DNA from: DATKMS01 sp041497995
GTDB lineage: Bacteria > Desulfobacterota > Binatia > HRBIN30
Assembly (NCBI GenBank): GCA_041497995.1
Contig: JBGQHM010000124.1
Span: 1-15,819 of the forward strand
Direction of reading: 5' to 3'
Length of the DNA: 15,819 bases
The position numbers were made by a program, and so were the translations under genes. The notes below the pieces were generated by a model that saw nothing but the letters and a program-made list of their open reading frames with translations, was not told where the DNA came from and made no database searches. Shown here piece by piece: positions 1 through 7,945 of the stretch (within the stretch, counting starts at the first letter, position 1; each line of letters begins with the position of its first letter).

Positions 1-1
1 A

Positions 2-1030
2 ACACCCACCCCTACTGCGTCGCTGGGCCCCACCACCACTGCCACGCCGACGCCGAGAGCCACGAAGTCGCCCAATCCGATCGAGGTGGCGACTGAGACG
101 CCAACCGTCACCCCGTCCGCGTCTCCGACATCCACGCCCGCGGCGACGCGTACGGAGACGCCGCACCCGTGCATCGGCGACTGCAACGCTGACGGCGAGG
201 TATCGATCGATGAGCTTATCACCTTGGTGAACATAGACTTGGGAACGCTGCCCTTCGTGGAGTGCCCGGCAGGCGACGGGAACAACGACGGCGACGTCAC
301 CATCGATGAGATTCTTCGTGCTGTAAACGCGGCGCTATACGGATGTAGGCCGCAGCTCACGCCAACGCCGACACCCTCGCCGACGGTGATGCTGACTCTC
401 ACACCGACGGTCACCGTGGTGCCCAGCCCGTCAGCAACACCGCGGCCCAGCGTGACGCCGGTGCCATCGGCCACTGCATCGCCGAGCCCAACCGCGACGC
501 CCTCTCCGAGGCCGCCGACACTGACGCCCAAGGCGACGCCGACGGTCACCCCCACCCGTCCGGCGACGCCAACCGTCACACCAACCGCACCTGGGACGAT
601 GACCCCGACCCGAACGCCTACGGGCACTCCTCGACCAGCGAGCGGGCTGGATCTCACGATCAAAGTGTTCCGCATCCAGTCTCTCACCGCTGGGCAACCG
701 GGCTCGTATTTTCTTTCTGTGAAGAACGTCGGACAGGCAGCTGCACCCGGGCCCATCACCGTCACTGACGATCTACCAGCCGGCATCAGTCTCATCTCAG
801 TCGGCGGCGATGGATGGGATTGTTCTGCGACTGAGGCGAGTCACGTTTCATGCACTCACTCAGGTCCGTTGGCAGTGTTGGACAGCTTGCCGACGATCGG
901 AATCGAGGTACAGGTCGATGCGCCCCCCGGTGCCAGGATCACGAACACGGCCACGGTCTCGACACCAGGCGATCGCAACCTGTCCAACGATCAAGGCAGC
1001 GACACGACGAACGTGAGTGCCCCGTGCTGA
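2..1030 (+). CDS. Thr/Pro-rich secreted protein with dockerin-like Ca loops and DUF11-type domain, 5' partial
   Basis: The frame is open from the left edge, so the start and any signal peptide lie outside the window; a GTG at 86 is internal and not a credible start. Three parts are visible. First, Thr/Pro/Ser/Ala-rich linkers (about 2-165 and 355-640). Second, a Cys-bounded module at about 170-346 with two EF-hand/dockerin-type calcium loops, DCNADGEVSIDE and DGNNDGDVTIDE, each with Asp/Asn at positions 1, 3 and 5, Gly at 6 and Glu at 12. Third, a C-terminal beta domain (about 645-1020) with the DUF11 look: NVGQAAAPGPITVTDDLP, then GWDC, then TNTATVSTPGD. The protein is probably extracellular or surface-bound, with the linkers as glycosylatable spacers. 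Whether the calcium module is a true cellulosomal dockerin is doubtful; such modules are common in non-cellulolytic environmental bacteria. The architecture is clear, the function unknown. Confidence 0.8.
   Translation, partial: TPTPTASLGPTTTATPTPRATKSPNPIEVATETPTVTPSASPTSTPAATRTETPHPCIGDCNADGEVSIDELITLVNIDLGTLPFVECPAGDGNNDGDVTIDEILRAVNAALYGCRPQLTPTPTPSPTVMLTLTPTVTVVPSPSATPRPSVTPVPSATASPSPTATPSPRPPTLTPKATPTVTPTRPATPTVTPTAPGTMTPTRTPTGTPRPASGLDLTIKVFRIQSLTAGQPGSYFLSVKNVGQAAAPGPITVTDDLPAGISLISVGGDGWDCSATEASHVSCTHSGPLAVLDSLPTIGIEVQVDAPPGARITNTATVSTPGDRNLSNDQGSDTTNVSAPC
361..640 (+). repeat. Low-complexity Thr/Pro-coding repeat tract
   Basis: This GC-rich stretch of degenerate ACG/CCG/ACC codons encodes T-P, T-V-T-P and S-P-T-A-T-P units. 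Short exact words recur: GACGCCAACCGTCAC occurs at 97-111 and again at 565-579, and CCGACGGTCACC occurs near 407 and 540. The repeats are internal to the surface-protein gene and encode its linker. They are a likely site of length variation and of assembly error. Confidence 0.75.
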
Positions 1031-1143
1031 TGGCACTGTCGCGGCGAGCGAAGGAGTCCCGCTGACGAGAGCTCCCGCCAGCCGTGAGGCATTGACTCAT
1101 GGCGCGAATATCCCGATGCTCTCACCGCGCGCCGGGAACAGCG

Positions 1144-1974
1144 ATGAGGAAATCGGACGAGTACATGAGGGCGAATCAGCGACTGTGGAACGCCTGGACA
1201 CCGTACCATGTGCAGTCGGAATTTTACGACGTCGAGGGATTCAAAGCCGGCCGGCAGCGCCGCCGCCACGCGTTCGATGTGCTCGAGACACGCTTGCTCG
1301 GCGATGTGACCGGCAAGTCGCTGCTTCACCTCCAGTGCCATTTCGGCCTCGATAGCATCGCGTGGGCGCAGCGCGGCGCCGTCGTTACCGGCGTCGACTT
1401 CGCCGGTGCAGCCATCAAGGCGGCGCGCTCGCTCACTGCCGAGATGGGAGTTCCAACAACCTTCGTGCACAGCAACATCTACGACTTAGCGGCGAACCTC
1501 GACGGCCAGTTCGACATCGTCTTCACGTCGCATGGTGTCCTTCCCTGGCTGCCCGACCTCGATGCGTGGGCCGAGGTCGTCGCGCACTTCCTCAAGCCAG
1601 GCGGCGTGTTCTGTTTGATCGAAGGTCACCCGTTCGCGTTCATCTTCGACGATCGCTGCAAGCAGCCCGAGCTGCGCCTAATGTATCCATACTTCCAAGG
1701 TCCAGAGCCGATACGTGAAGAGCACGACGGTTCTTACGCCGCACCGGATGCACCGCTCCACAGTGTCGAGCACGCCTGGCTGCACAGCATGGCCGAGATC
1801 CTCGGCGCACTCCTTCGCGCCGGGCTGCGCCTCACGTCGTTCGAGGAGTATCCCTACGTGGCGTGGGCGATGTTCCCGTGGATGGAGGAGCGGCCGGATG
1901 GTGCCTGGCAGTTTCCGAGAGGCGCCGCACACATCCCGCTGATGTTCTCGCTCACTGCGACCAAGGACGCGTGA
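1144..1974 (+). CDS. Class I SAM-dependent methyltransferase
   Basis: The 276-residue protein has a Rossmann methyltransferase fold. SAM motif I is LLHLQCHFGLDS, followed by the acidic strand end VTGVDFAGAAI (ribose-binding Asp), the FDIVFTSHGVLPWLPDL motif and FLKPGGVFCLIEGHPF. The HLQCHFG form of motif I and the N-terminal pattern SDEYMRANQRLWNAW match a widespread family of uncharacterised small-molecule methyltransferases. ATG 1144 was chosen because homologous sequence begins there; an in-frame ATG at 1099 would add 15 residues unlike the family, and neither has a decisive ribosome binding site. The stop codon overlaps the GTG of the following GH38 gene (GTGA at 1971-1974), so the two were translated together. 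The substrate is unknown. Confidence 0.9.
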   Translation: MRKSDEYMRANQRLWNAWTPYHVQSEFYDVEGFKAGRQRRRHAFDVLETRLLGDVTGKSLLHLQCHFGLDSIAWAQRGAVVTGVDFAGAAIKAARSLTAEMGVPTTFVHSNIYDLAANLDGQFDIVFTSHGVLPWLPDLDAWAEVVAHFLKPGGVFCLIEGHPFAFIFDDRCKQPELRLMYPYFQGPEPIREEHDGSYAAPDAPLHSVEHAWLHSMAEILGALLRAGLRLTSFEEYPYVAWAMFPWMEERPDGAWQFPRGAAHIPLMFSLTATKDA

Positions 1975-3237
1975 CTCGCAGTCAGAACCCTCTGCCGCAG
2001 CTCATCCCGCGGCGTGTCGGCAAGTTGAAGGCGCAGGTCGATGCACTGCTGTGGCAGCACGTACAGCGGCTCGAGGTTGTTGGCGGACCGGTGAATCTGC
2101 AGCCGATCGATCTGGCCGCCGGGCGGCGGCAGGCGCTGCGACCGGTGCGACCGGGCGAGCACTTCGGACCGCCGCGTGGCGGATGGCATCAGCGCTGGTT
2201 CAAAGTCCAAGTGCCGGCGGTACGCGCTGGCGAGAGCCGTCGCCGTTTCCTGCACTGGCAGTGCGAAGGCGAGACCACCGCTTACGTCGATGGGGAGCCA
2301 TGGGCGGGACTCGACCTGGCGCACCGCTCGTGCCCGCTGCCCGACAAACGGACGACCTTGTGGTTGGATTGTTCGACGTGGCAAACCGGCATCTGGCTGC
2401 GCGGCCCTGGGTTCGATCACGTCGGCCGGTACGGGCTGCGCTTCGATGGTTGCGAGTTGCGGGTGCGCGACTCGCTGGCCTGGAGTCTCAGTTGCGACCT
2501 CGACGTGTTCATCCAGTTGGTGCAGGTGCTGCTGCGTCGCGACGGCGTCTCCCTCACAACTGGCTTCGGGTATGTCCCACCGCTGGAATCGTGCTCGCCG
2601 CTTCTGCGTGGTATCCTGCGCGGTTTGGATGACGCCTGCGATGCGTTTGTCGACGGCGGCGTGCGCCCGCTGCATGAGGCACTGCAGCGGCTCGCCCGGG
2701 CGTTACCCGCCGAGACGTGGCAGCCAATCGCCGCGCTGTGCGGTCATGCGCATCTCGATCTCGTCTGGTTGTGGCCCGAGATGGCCACTGAACGGAAGGG
2801 GGTGCACGGCTTCGCGACCCAGCTGCGATTGATGGAACGCTATCCGGAGATCACCTTCGTCCAAAGCCAACCGGCGCTCTATCGTGCGGTGGAGCGCCGC
2901 GCGCCTGCGTTGATGCGCCAGATCCAGAGGCGTATCCGGGAAGGCCGATGGGAGGTGATGGGCGGCTTCGAGGTCGAGCCCGACACCAACCTGCCCAGCG
3001 GCGAGGCGTTGGCGCGCTCGCTCGTTCACGGCCAGCGCAAGATCGCTACGCTGCGCGGTGCGCCCAGACGCACAGCGCCAAGTCGCGTGTGTTGGATTCC
3101 CGACGTCTTCGGCTACTCCGCCTGCTTGCCGCAGATCTTGCGCCTCGGTGGCATCGAGTCGTCCTGATCGCATCGACCGGCGGACGTTCGCGCTCGCGTA
3201 CCAGCCGTATCAGATCCTGAGCGTGCGCGTGCGGTGA
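1971..3237 (+). pseudogene. GH38 alpha-mannosidase gene with its central part missing
   Basis: The reading frame from GTG 1971 (preceded by AAGGA at 1963) gives 398 residues and stops at 3165-3167. The N-terminal beta-domain (about 1-250) is followed by the GH38 catalytic domain: HAHLDLVWLW carries the zinc ligands His261 and Asp263, and WIPDVFGYS carries the expected nucleophile Asp378. The family continues after LRLGGI with a KLSWN-like segment, the fourth zinc ligand His, a helical bundle and large beta domains, about 800-1000 residues or more in all. Here the frame ends right after LRLGGIESS. From about 3163 to 3237 another frame reads into AYQPYQILSVRVR and stop, which resembles the usual GH38 C-terminus (RPYEILTLRV-like). 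The simplest reading is an internal deletion of about 1.5-2 kb, or an assembly collapse, near 3150-3185. The product would lack a zinc ligand and should be inactive. Family assignment is strong; cause of the break is inferred. Confidence 0.85.
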
Positions 3238-3282
3238 GGTGCGTCCCCCATCCTTACCCAAGGCAGAACGTGCGCCGTCGTC

Positions 3283-5529
3283 TCAGCTATCCGACCTCTT
3301 GGCTCGAAGAAAGCGGCGAACGAAGAAGAACTCGTTGACTGGACGATCGTCGGTCAGAATCGTGCCGCCGCCCGGTTGGCTCAGCAACAGCAGTTGCAGG
3401 GGATTGACCTCGCCCGCCACCATCTTCTGAAAATACTCGAGCGGCAAGGTGTCGTCCCATTCCGTCATGTCGCGTACGGCCGCCGCCGGCATGCGGCTCA
3501 ACAGCTGCTCAGCAGACAACGAGGGGATCACCGCCGCTGAGGCAAGGTAGTGATAGCCCCAGCCCTCGACCGACTTGAACACGCGCACATGGGGGAATGA
3601 GTCGAGTAGCGAAAGCGTCACACCAGCGACTGTTTCCTTGTCGCCCCACGGCAGCCACACCTGCAGAATGCCCTTCGGCTTCAACCGCTGCCGCGCGCTC
3701 GCGAAGAACTCCTTCGAGTACAACAGGCTGGTGCCCGATGCTTGGACCGGTGGCGGCGGATCAACCGTGATCAGGTCGAAGCGCTGTTCCGTCCGATCGA
3801 GGAATCGCCTGCCGTCGTCCACCTCGATGCGTACGGTACGGTCCGTTGCCGTCAGCAACCCGGCGGCGTCGGGGAAGTAGTAGGTCAGAAACGTCGGCAC
3901 GGACGGCACCAGCTCTACGACCGTAGTATTGCCGCCCCACGAGGCGAGTGAACGGAAGCTGGTTCCCATGCCCAGACACACCACCAAGCCGTCAATCCGC
4001 GTGGCCACCGGCGCGTCGAGGTGCGCCATCGGAAAATGCACCATCATCTTGGTGACCGGCGTGAGGGTCGTCATGCCGACGCCGTTTACGAAGAGCCGCT
4101 TGTGTATGCCTTCGCCGCTGGCGACCACCGTTGCGGTATGATCGAAGCGCACCTGTTCCTTGGGAAACTGGTCCTCGAATGTTGTGGTGCCGGCCCACAC
4201 GGCCAGTGCACCAGCGAACACGGCACCCAGCGTCCACGCGCGGCGTATGGTGCGCACCGGCGCCGCCAGCAAGAACAGAAACAACGGCGCGGCGAGCAGC
4301 AGCAATGCGTTGCGTTGCCCGACCGCTGGAATGAGCACGAAGCCAGCCAGTAGCGGCCCCAGAACGCACCCCAGCAAATTCAACCCGTATGCTCTGCCCG
4401 CTCTGGCCGGGTCGTTTCCGGCGTGTTCGTCGAGCAGGAACGGCGTCAGGAACCCGAGAATCGTGCAGAAGGGAGCAAGTCCGAAGATGACGCGCAGCGG
4501 ACCAGGGGCCTCGAAGCGCACCGACGCGCTCAGTAGTGGCAGCACGGATGTCACACAGAGCCAGTGCCAGCACGACCACGGACTCGCCGTGCGCCGCGTC
4601 AACAGGCGCCGCCGGTAGAGCAGCGATCCGATCGTTGTCGCCACCAGGTAAGTCGCCAGGATGATCGCGAAGGAGTAGACAAATGTCCCGATGAAGTATG
4701 GGTAGAGCCGTGCCCACACCACCTCCATCCCCAATGCGCTGAATCCCGTCAGGAAGAGCGCCGTCAGACGCGCAAGTGCGACGGTGTCCGCCGGCGTGGG
4801 CGGTGCGCTCTGCGTTCGGGGAGTCGATGGGTGCCCCGCAGCGGCAGCCGGCACCACGGAGAGCGCCAGGATCACAATGAGGACGTTGACCAGCGCCCCG
4901 ATGTACCCCGAGGCTCTGAAGCCGAACACTTCGATCAGCACCAACGACGTCAACAGCACCCCGAGCAGCGCCCCGCTGACATTTGCCAGATACAGATAGC
5001 TGAAGGCGTACGACCGTCGCGACGTGCCCGCCGCGCGCTTCAGGTAGGAAAGCGCCGCCGGAAATGTGGCTCCCATGGCGATGCAGAACGGTAGCAGGGC
5101 GACGGCGATGAGCAGCGTGCTCGCCAGCGTGTAGGTGAGACTTGTCGACGCGCCGGCCGCGAGCAACACCGCCCTGCCGCGTCCGAGTAGGATTGGGACC
5201 AGGCATCCCCCGAGGGCAACGGTACATTCGGCGGCGGCATAGGTCTGCAGCCCGCGCCAGCTGAGGCGCCTTTCGATCGCTTCGGTCCAGCGTCCCGCCA
5301 GCACCGTCCCCAACGCCAGCCCGAGCATGAACACGGTCAACACCGTCGCGACGACGGCCGAGTTTACCCCGAAGCCGCCGAGCGCGAGGCGCATCCAGAT
5401 CGTCTGGTACAGCAGACCAGTGAACCCCGACAGGAAGAAGCACACGAATACGACCCAAACGCGACGGGGGGGATCTCCCGCGCGCCCGAACACCTGCGCC
5501 TCCTCGGACTGCTCAAGAGGACCGTCCAT
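3283..5529 (-). CDS. Membrane protein: MFS-like N-terminus fused to a spermidine-synthase-like domain
   Basis: This 748-residue protein has roughly the first 440 residues as about 11-12 hydrophobic helices, starting VWVVFVCFFLSGFTGLLYQ, the signature opening of the fused MFS/spermidine synthase family. The cytoplasmic C-terminus (about 460-740) is a spermidine-synthase-like Rossmann domain: a short beta region around VNGVGMTTLTP, motif I CLGMGTSFRSLASWGG, the acidic strand VVELVP, DDGRRFL at 571-577, and LTDDRPVNEFF near the end. The active-site strand reads LITVDPPPP (Asp590). Genuine aminopropyltransferases have a second Asp here (DSTDP-like), so catalysis of spermidine synthesis is doubtful; such fusions are of unknown function. 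No strong ribosome binding site precedes ATG 5529, so a somewhat later start is possible. It runs in the same direction as the SRPBCC gene upstream, with a 90-bp gap. Confidence 0.88.
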   Translation of the reverse strand: MDGPLEQSEEAQVFGRAGDPPRRVWVVFVCFFLSGFTGLLYQTIWMRLALGGFGVNSAVVATVLTVFMLGLALGTVLAGRWTEAIERRLSWRGLQTYAAAECTVALGGCLVPILLGRGRAVLLAAGASTSLTYTLASTLLIAVALLPFCIAMGATFPAALSYLKRAAGTSRRSYAFSYLYLANVSGALLGVLLTSLVLIEVFGFRASGYIGALVNVLIVILALSVVPAAAAGHPSTPRTQSAPPTPADTVALARLTALFLTGFSALGMEVVWARLYPYFIGTFVYSFAIILATYLVATTIGSLLYRRRLLTRRTASPWSCWHWLCVTSVLPLLSASVRFEAPGPLRVIFGLAPFCTILGFLTPFLLDEHAGNDPARAGRAYGLNLLGCVLGPLLAGFVLIPAVGQRNALLLLAAPLFLFLLAAPVRTIRRAWTLGAVFAGALAVWAGTTTFEDQFPKEQVRFDHTATVVASGEGIHKRLFVNGVGMTTLTPVTKMMVHFPMAHLDAPVATRIDGLVVCLGMGTSFRSLASWGGNTTVVELVPSVPTFLTYYFPDAAGLLTATDRTVRIEVDDGRRFLDRTEQRFDLITVDPPPPVQASGTSLLYSKEFFASARQRLKPKGILQVWLPWGDKETVAGVTLSLLDSFPHVRVFKSVEGWGYHYLASAAVIPSLSAEQLLSRMPAAAVRDMTEWDDTLPLEYFQKMVAGEVNPLQLLLLSQPGGGTILTDDRPVNEFFFVRRFLRAKRSDS

Positions 5530-5640
5530 TTGTACGGGTACTACTTCAAGAACGTCCTGGCTAAGAAGACGGAGGCTCCGTCGTTTACCGCGGTGCTCCC
5601 CGGCGGAGGGGACACGGAGTCACGCAGTCTTCTCGAGTGA
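5470..5640 (+). other. Possible coding remnant between two leftward genes
   Basis: One rightward frame reads a protein-like string without stops: about EHLRLLGLLKRTVHLYGYY, then FKNVLAKKTEAP, ending at TGA 5638-5640. Between 5530 and 5580 the codons are mostly G/C-ending (TAC, TTC, AAG, AAC, GTC, CTG), the bias of real genes here, and this part lies outside both annotated genes. It could be the 3' end of a gene lost by rearrangement. I do not recognise the family. The left part is antisense to the start of the MFS fusion gene and the right part to the end of the SRPBCC gene, so chance openness is a real alternative. Confidence 0.25.
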
Positions 5641-6090
5641 GCGCTTCACGTTCGCGAGGTACTGTTTCACCGCGTCCGCCGCTTCGCTCTCGACGAACGA
5701 TCGAATGAGGCCCTGGAACAGCCGCGGCACAGGCGTATCCGGCGCCAGCGTCTGGCGCAGCACGACGCGCGTGCTGTCGGGTCCGCTGGGCTGCAGGCGA
5801 ATGAGGCCGGTGACGTCGGTGTTGTCGCCGTCTGCCCCAGTGCCTTCGAAGCGGATCCGATCCTTGCCGTTGCCCTCGTAGCGCGCGGTGTATCGCACCA
5901 CCATGCTCACCGGACCGGTGGAGCGCTCCTCGTAGAGGAAATGGTACGTGTCGTCACCGACGCGTTTGCATTTGTCCAGGCCAGGGATGCAGGCGGCGGA
6001 GCCAACCACGTCCCATAGGTAGCTATACGCCTTGTCCAGCGGCACCTTCACGGTGACCGAACGTTCCACCTCGGTTGGAAACTTAGCCAT
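5620..6090 (-). CDS. SRPBCC (START/Bet v1-like) family protein
   Basis: This 156-residue protein has the helix-grip pattern. An N-terminal strand (ERSVTVKVPLDKAYSYLWDV) is followed by the alpha segment ending in CIPGLDKCKRVGDDTY, a run of antiparallel strands (FLYEERSTGPVSMVVRYTARYEG, IRFEGTGADGDNTDVTGLIRLQP, STRVVLRQTLAP), and a long C-terminal amphipathic helix (VESEAADAVKQYLANVKRSLE). The CIPGLDKC turn is typical of CoxG/polyketide-cyclase-like SRPBCC members, which bind hydrophobic ligands in a central cavity; the ligand cannot be told. No signal peptide is seen, so it is probably cytoplasmic. A good purine-rich ribosome binding site (AGGGGGGAAT) lies 4 bases before ATG 6090. A possible promoter for it lies at 6134-6163. 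Confidence 0.82.
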   Translation of the reverse strand: MAKFPTEVERSVTVKVPLDKAYSYLWDVVGSAACIPGLDKCKRVGDDTYHFLYEERSTGPVSMVVRYTARYEGNGKDRIRFEGTGADGDNTDVTGLIRLQPSGPDSTRVVLRQTLAPDTPVPRLFQGLIRSFVESEAADAVKQYLANVKRSLEKTA

Positions 6091-6378
6091 CGGATTCCCC
6101 CCTGTCGTGGTGTGGACGGTTGTCGATGGTGGGAGCGTACACAGAGCAGGTTGTGATCGTCAAGCACCGCGGTGGCTGGTCACGCCAATGCCTCACTGCC
6201 GTCGATTGCTCGTCATGACAATTCAATTGGTCTGAATTTCATTGTCGTCGAAGCGTTGCGTCGCGGCCATGGCGTGCCATAAGGCAAGGACGAATCGCGC
6301 CGCAACTTCGATGACGGCGGACCGTTGCCAGGTTGATCGGCGGTAGCGTGAGCGTGTGGCCGCTCGAAAGGAGGGCTC
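6091..6378. other. Intergenic region between divergent genes, with an AT-rich inverted repeat
   Basis: No convincing gene is present in these 288 bp. A locally AT-rich island contains the inverted repeat AATTCA-N7-TGAATT (6220-6238), unusual in this GC-rich setting and placed about 140 bp before the DUF4139 start. It could be an operator or simply part of a promoter region. A ribosome binding site AAAGGAGG (6367-6374), a near-perfect anti-16S match, precedes ATG 6379 by 4 bases. I see no clear terminator. Confidence 0.4.
6134..6163 (-). promoter_or_regulatory. Candidate sigma-70 promoter for the SRPBCC gene
   Basis: Read on the minus strand, TTGACG (6163-6158) is followed after 18 bp by TACGCT (6139-6134). 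The -35 box matches consensus at 5 of 6 positions and the -10 box at only 3 of 6. The predicted start of transcription would give a leader of about 35-40 nt before ATG 6090, which is reasonable. The weak -10 makes this tentative. Confidence 0.3.
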
Positions 6379-7935
6379 ATGACGATGTTCAAGCGATCCG
6401 ACGTGTGCGTGATTGTGGCCGCGGTCGCGACGTGTGTCTGGCTGTGGTGCGGCCAAGTTGCAGCCGACGAACCGGGTGCGGTGGCGCTGACGATCTACAG
6501 CACCGCCGGCCCTGGCGCGATCTCCCCCGATCTCTACCGGCCGCAGCCGGCGCGCGGCGGGTACAGCCCGCCGCCGGTTGCGATCCCCGGCTACGCCGTG
6601 GTGAAGCAGGAACGCGAGCTGTCAGTGGAAAAGGGTCACAGCACGGTGCGGTTTTCCGACGTCGCGGCCCTCATCGATCCGACCACGGTGACCTTCGCCT
6701 CGCTCACCGATCCCGCCGGCACGCAGGTGGTCGAGCAGAACTACGAGTTCGACCTGGTGAACGCCGACAAGCTGATGCAGCGCTACCTCGATCGCAGCAT
6801 CACCGTCGAGCAGAGCAGCGGTGACAAGATTACGAGCTTCACCGGTACACTAACGAGTACGGCCGGCGGCGTGATCCTGAAGGACGCCAACGGCGGCGTG
6901 CAGATCATCAACGGCTATTCGAACGTGCGCTTTCCCGAGCTGCCAGGCGGACTGATTACTAAGCCGACGCTGGTCTGGGATGTATCGGCGGAGAAGGGCG
7001 GGCCGCAGCGGACGCGCGTTACCTACCAGACCGGCGGCATGACGTGGTGGGCCGACTACAACGTGATATTCGCGGAGGGCAAGGACGCCAACAGCGGTGT
7101 GCTCGACCTCGGGGCGTGGGTCAGCATCATCAACCAGTCCGGCGCCAGCTACCCCGAGGCCAAGCTGAAGCTGATCGCCGGCGACGTGCACCGCGCGCCG
7201 CAACCGGCGGAGGCGATGGCGGACGGGCGCGCCTTCGGTAAGGCTGCGCGCATGGAGCAGCGCGGCTTCGAGGAGAAGGCTTTCTTTGAGTACCACTTGT
7301 ATACGCTCGGCCGCCCCACCACGCTTCCGGACAACTCGACAAAGCAAATCGAGCTCTTCCCCGACGCGCGCGGCGTGCCGTGCGAGAAGGTGCTCGTGTA
7401 CTACGGGCTGCCTACCGGCTTCCGTGGGGTATTCCAGAATCCCCTGACCGACCGCAACTACGGCACCGAGTCGAATTCCAAAGTCGACATCTACCTGCGG
7501 TTCAAGAACGCGAAGGACAACGGCCTCGGTATGCCGCTGCCGTCGGGACGCATCCGGGTAAGCAAGCTGGACCCAGCCGATAAGAGCCTGGAGTTCATCG
7601 GCGAGGATACGATCGATCACACGCCTAAGGACGAGCGGGTACTGATCAAACTAGGTGATGCCTTCGACGTGGTCGGCGAGCGCAAGCAGGTCGATTTCAA
7701 GATCGACACGGTGCGCGACTGGCTGGAGGAAGAGATCGAGATCAAACTCCGCAACCACAAGGACGAACCGGTAACCGTGATCGTCAAAGAGAACCTCTAC
7801 CGCTGGGTGAACTGGGAGATCGTGCAGAAGAGTCAGAACTACGAGAAGGTCGACGCGCGCACGATCCAGTTTCCGGTGCAGGTGAAGAAGGACGGCGAGG
7901 CGGCGGTACGCTACCGCGTGCGCTACACGTGGTGA
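6379..7935 (+). CDS. Secreted DUF4139-domain protein
   Basis: The 518-residue protein begins with a Sec signal peptide: positive residues (FKRSD), a hydrophobic core (VCVIVAAVATCVWLW) and a probable cleavage after Val-Ala-Ala at 29, before DEPG. The mature part opens with a beta region (VVKQERELSVEKGHSTVRFSD, TTVTFASLTDP) and continues through an SGDKITSFTGTL/ANGGVQIINGYSNV region. It then enters the long DUF4139 domain (about 190-516), with LVWDVSAEKGG, GGMTWWADYNVIF and the terminal EAAVRYRVRYTW. DUF4139 proteins are periplasmic or exported, beta-rich, and include the poorly understood mucoidy-inhibitor-like (MuiA) group; no enzyme activity is established. The N-terminal coiled-coil part of MuiA is absent. 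The strong AAAGGAGG ribosome binding site fixes the start. The gene is convergent with pilX, with only 10 bp between the stops and no visible terminator. Confidence 0.85.
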   Translation: MTMFKRSDVCVIVAAVATCVWLWCGQVAADEPGAVALTIYSTAGPGAISPDLYRPQPARGGYSPPPVAIPGYAVVKQERELSVEKGHSTVRFSDVAALIDPTTVTFASLTDPAGTQVVEQNYEFDLVNADKLMQRYLDRSITVEQSSGDKITSFTGTLTSTAGGVILKDANGGVQIINGYSNVRFPELPGGLITKPTLVWDVSAEKGGPQRTRVTYQTGGMTWWADYNVIFAEGKDANSGVLDLGAWVSIINQSGASYPEAKLKLIAGDVHRAPQPAEAMADGRAFGKAARMEQRGFEEKAFFEYHLYTLGRPTTLPDNSTKQIELFPDARGVPCEKVLVYYGLPTGFRGVFQNPLTDRNYGTESNSKVDIYLRFKNAKDNGLGMPLPSGRIRVSKLDPADKSLEFIGEDTIDHTPKDERVLIKLGDAFDVVGERKQVDFKIDTVRDWLEEEIEIKLRNHKDEPVTVIVKENLYRWVNWEIVQKSQNYEKVDARTIQFPVQVKKDGEAAVRYRVRYTW

Positions 7936-7945
7936 TGCGCTCCGT

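Noticed and set aside
431..697. Open frame on the minus strand rich in Arg/Gly within the Thr/Pro tract
   Set aside because: It is the antisense of low-complexity Thr/Pro codons; such Arg/Gly-rich reading is a composition artefact.
3238..3282. Possible terminator between the GH38 remnant and the leftward MFS fusion gene
   Set aside because: No stable hairpin followed by a T run can be read in either direction; the gap is only 45 bp.
3992..5458. Long 488-codon minus-strand frame inside the MFS fusion gene
   Set aside because: It is in a shifted frame of a gene with clear membrane helices and SpeE motifs; its translation is Arg/Gly/His-rich with no recognisable domain.
3283..5529. Calling the MFS fusion a working spermidine synthase (speE)
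   Set aside because: The second active-site Asp is replaced in VDPPPP and no polyamine genes are adjacent, so a symbol would overstate the evidence.
6223..6456. Small minus-strand frame ahead of the DUF4139 gene
   Set aside because: It overlaps the strong ribosome binding site and signal peptide of the real gene, has no domain, and has no good start signal.
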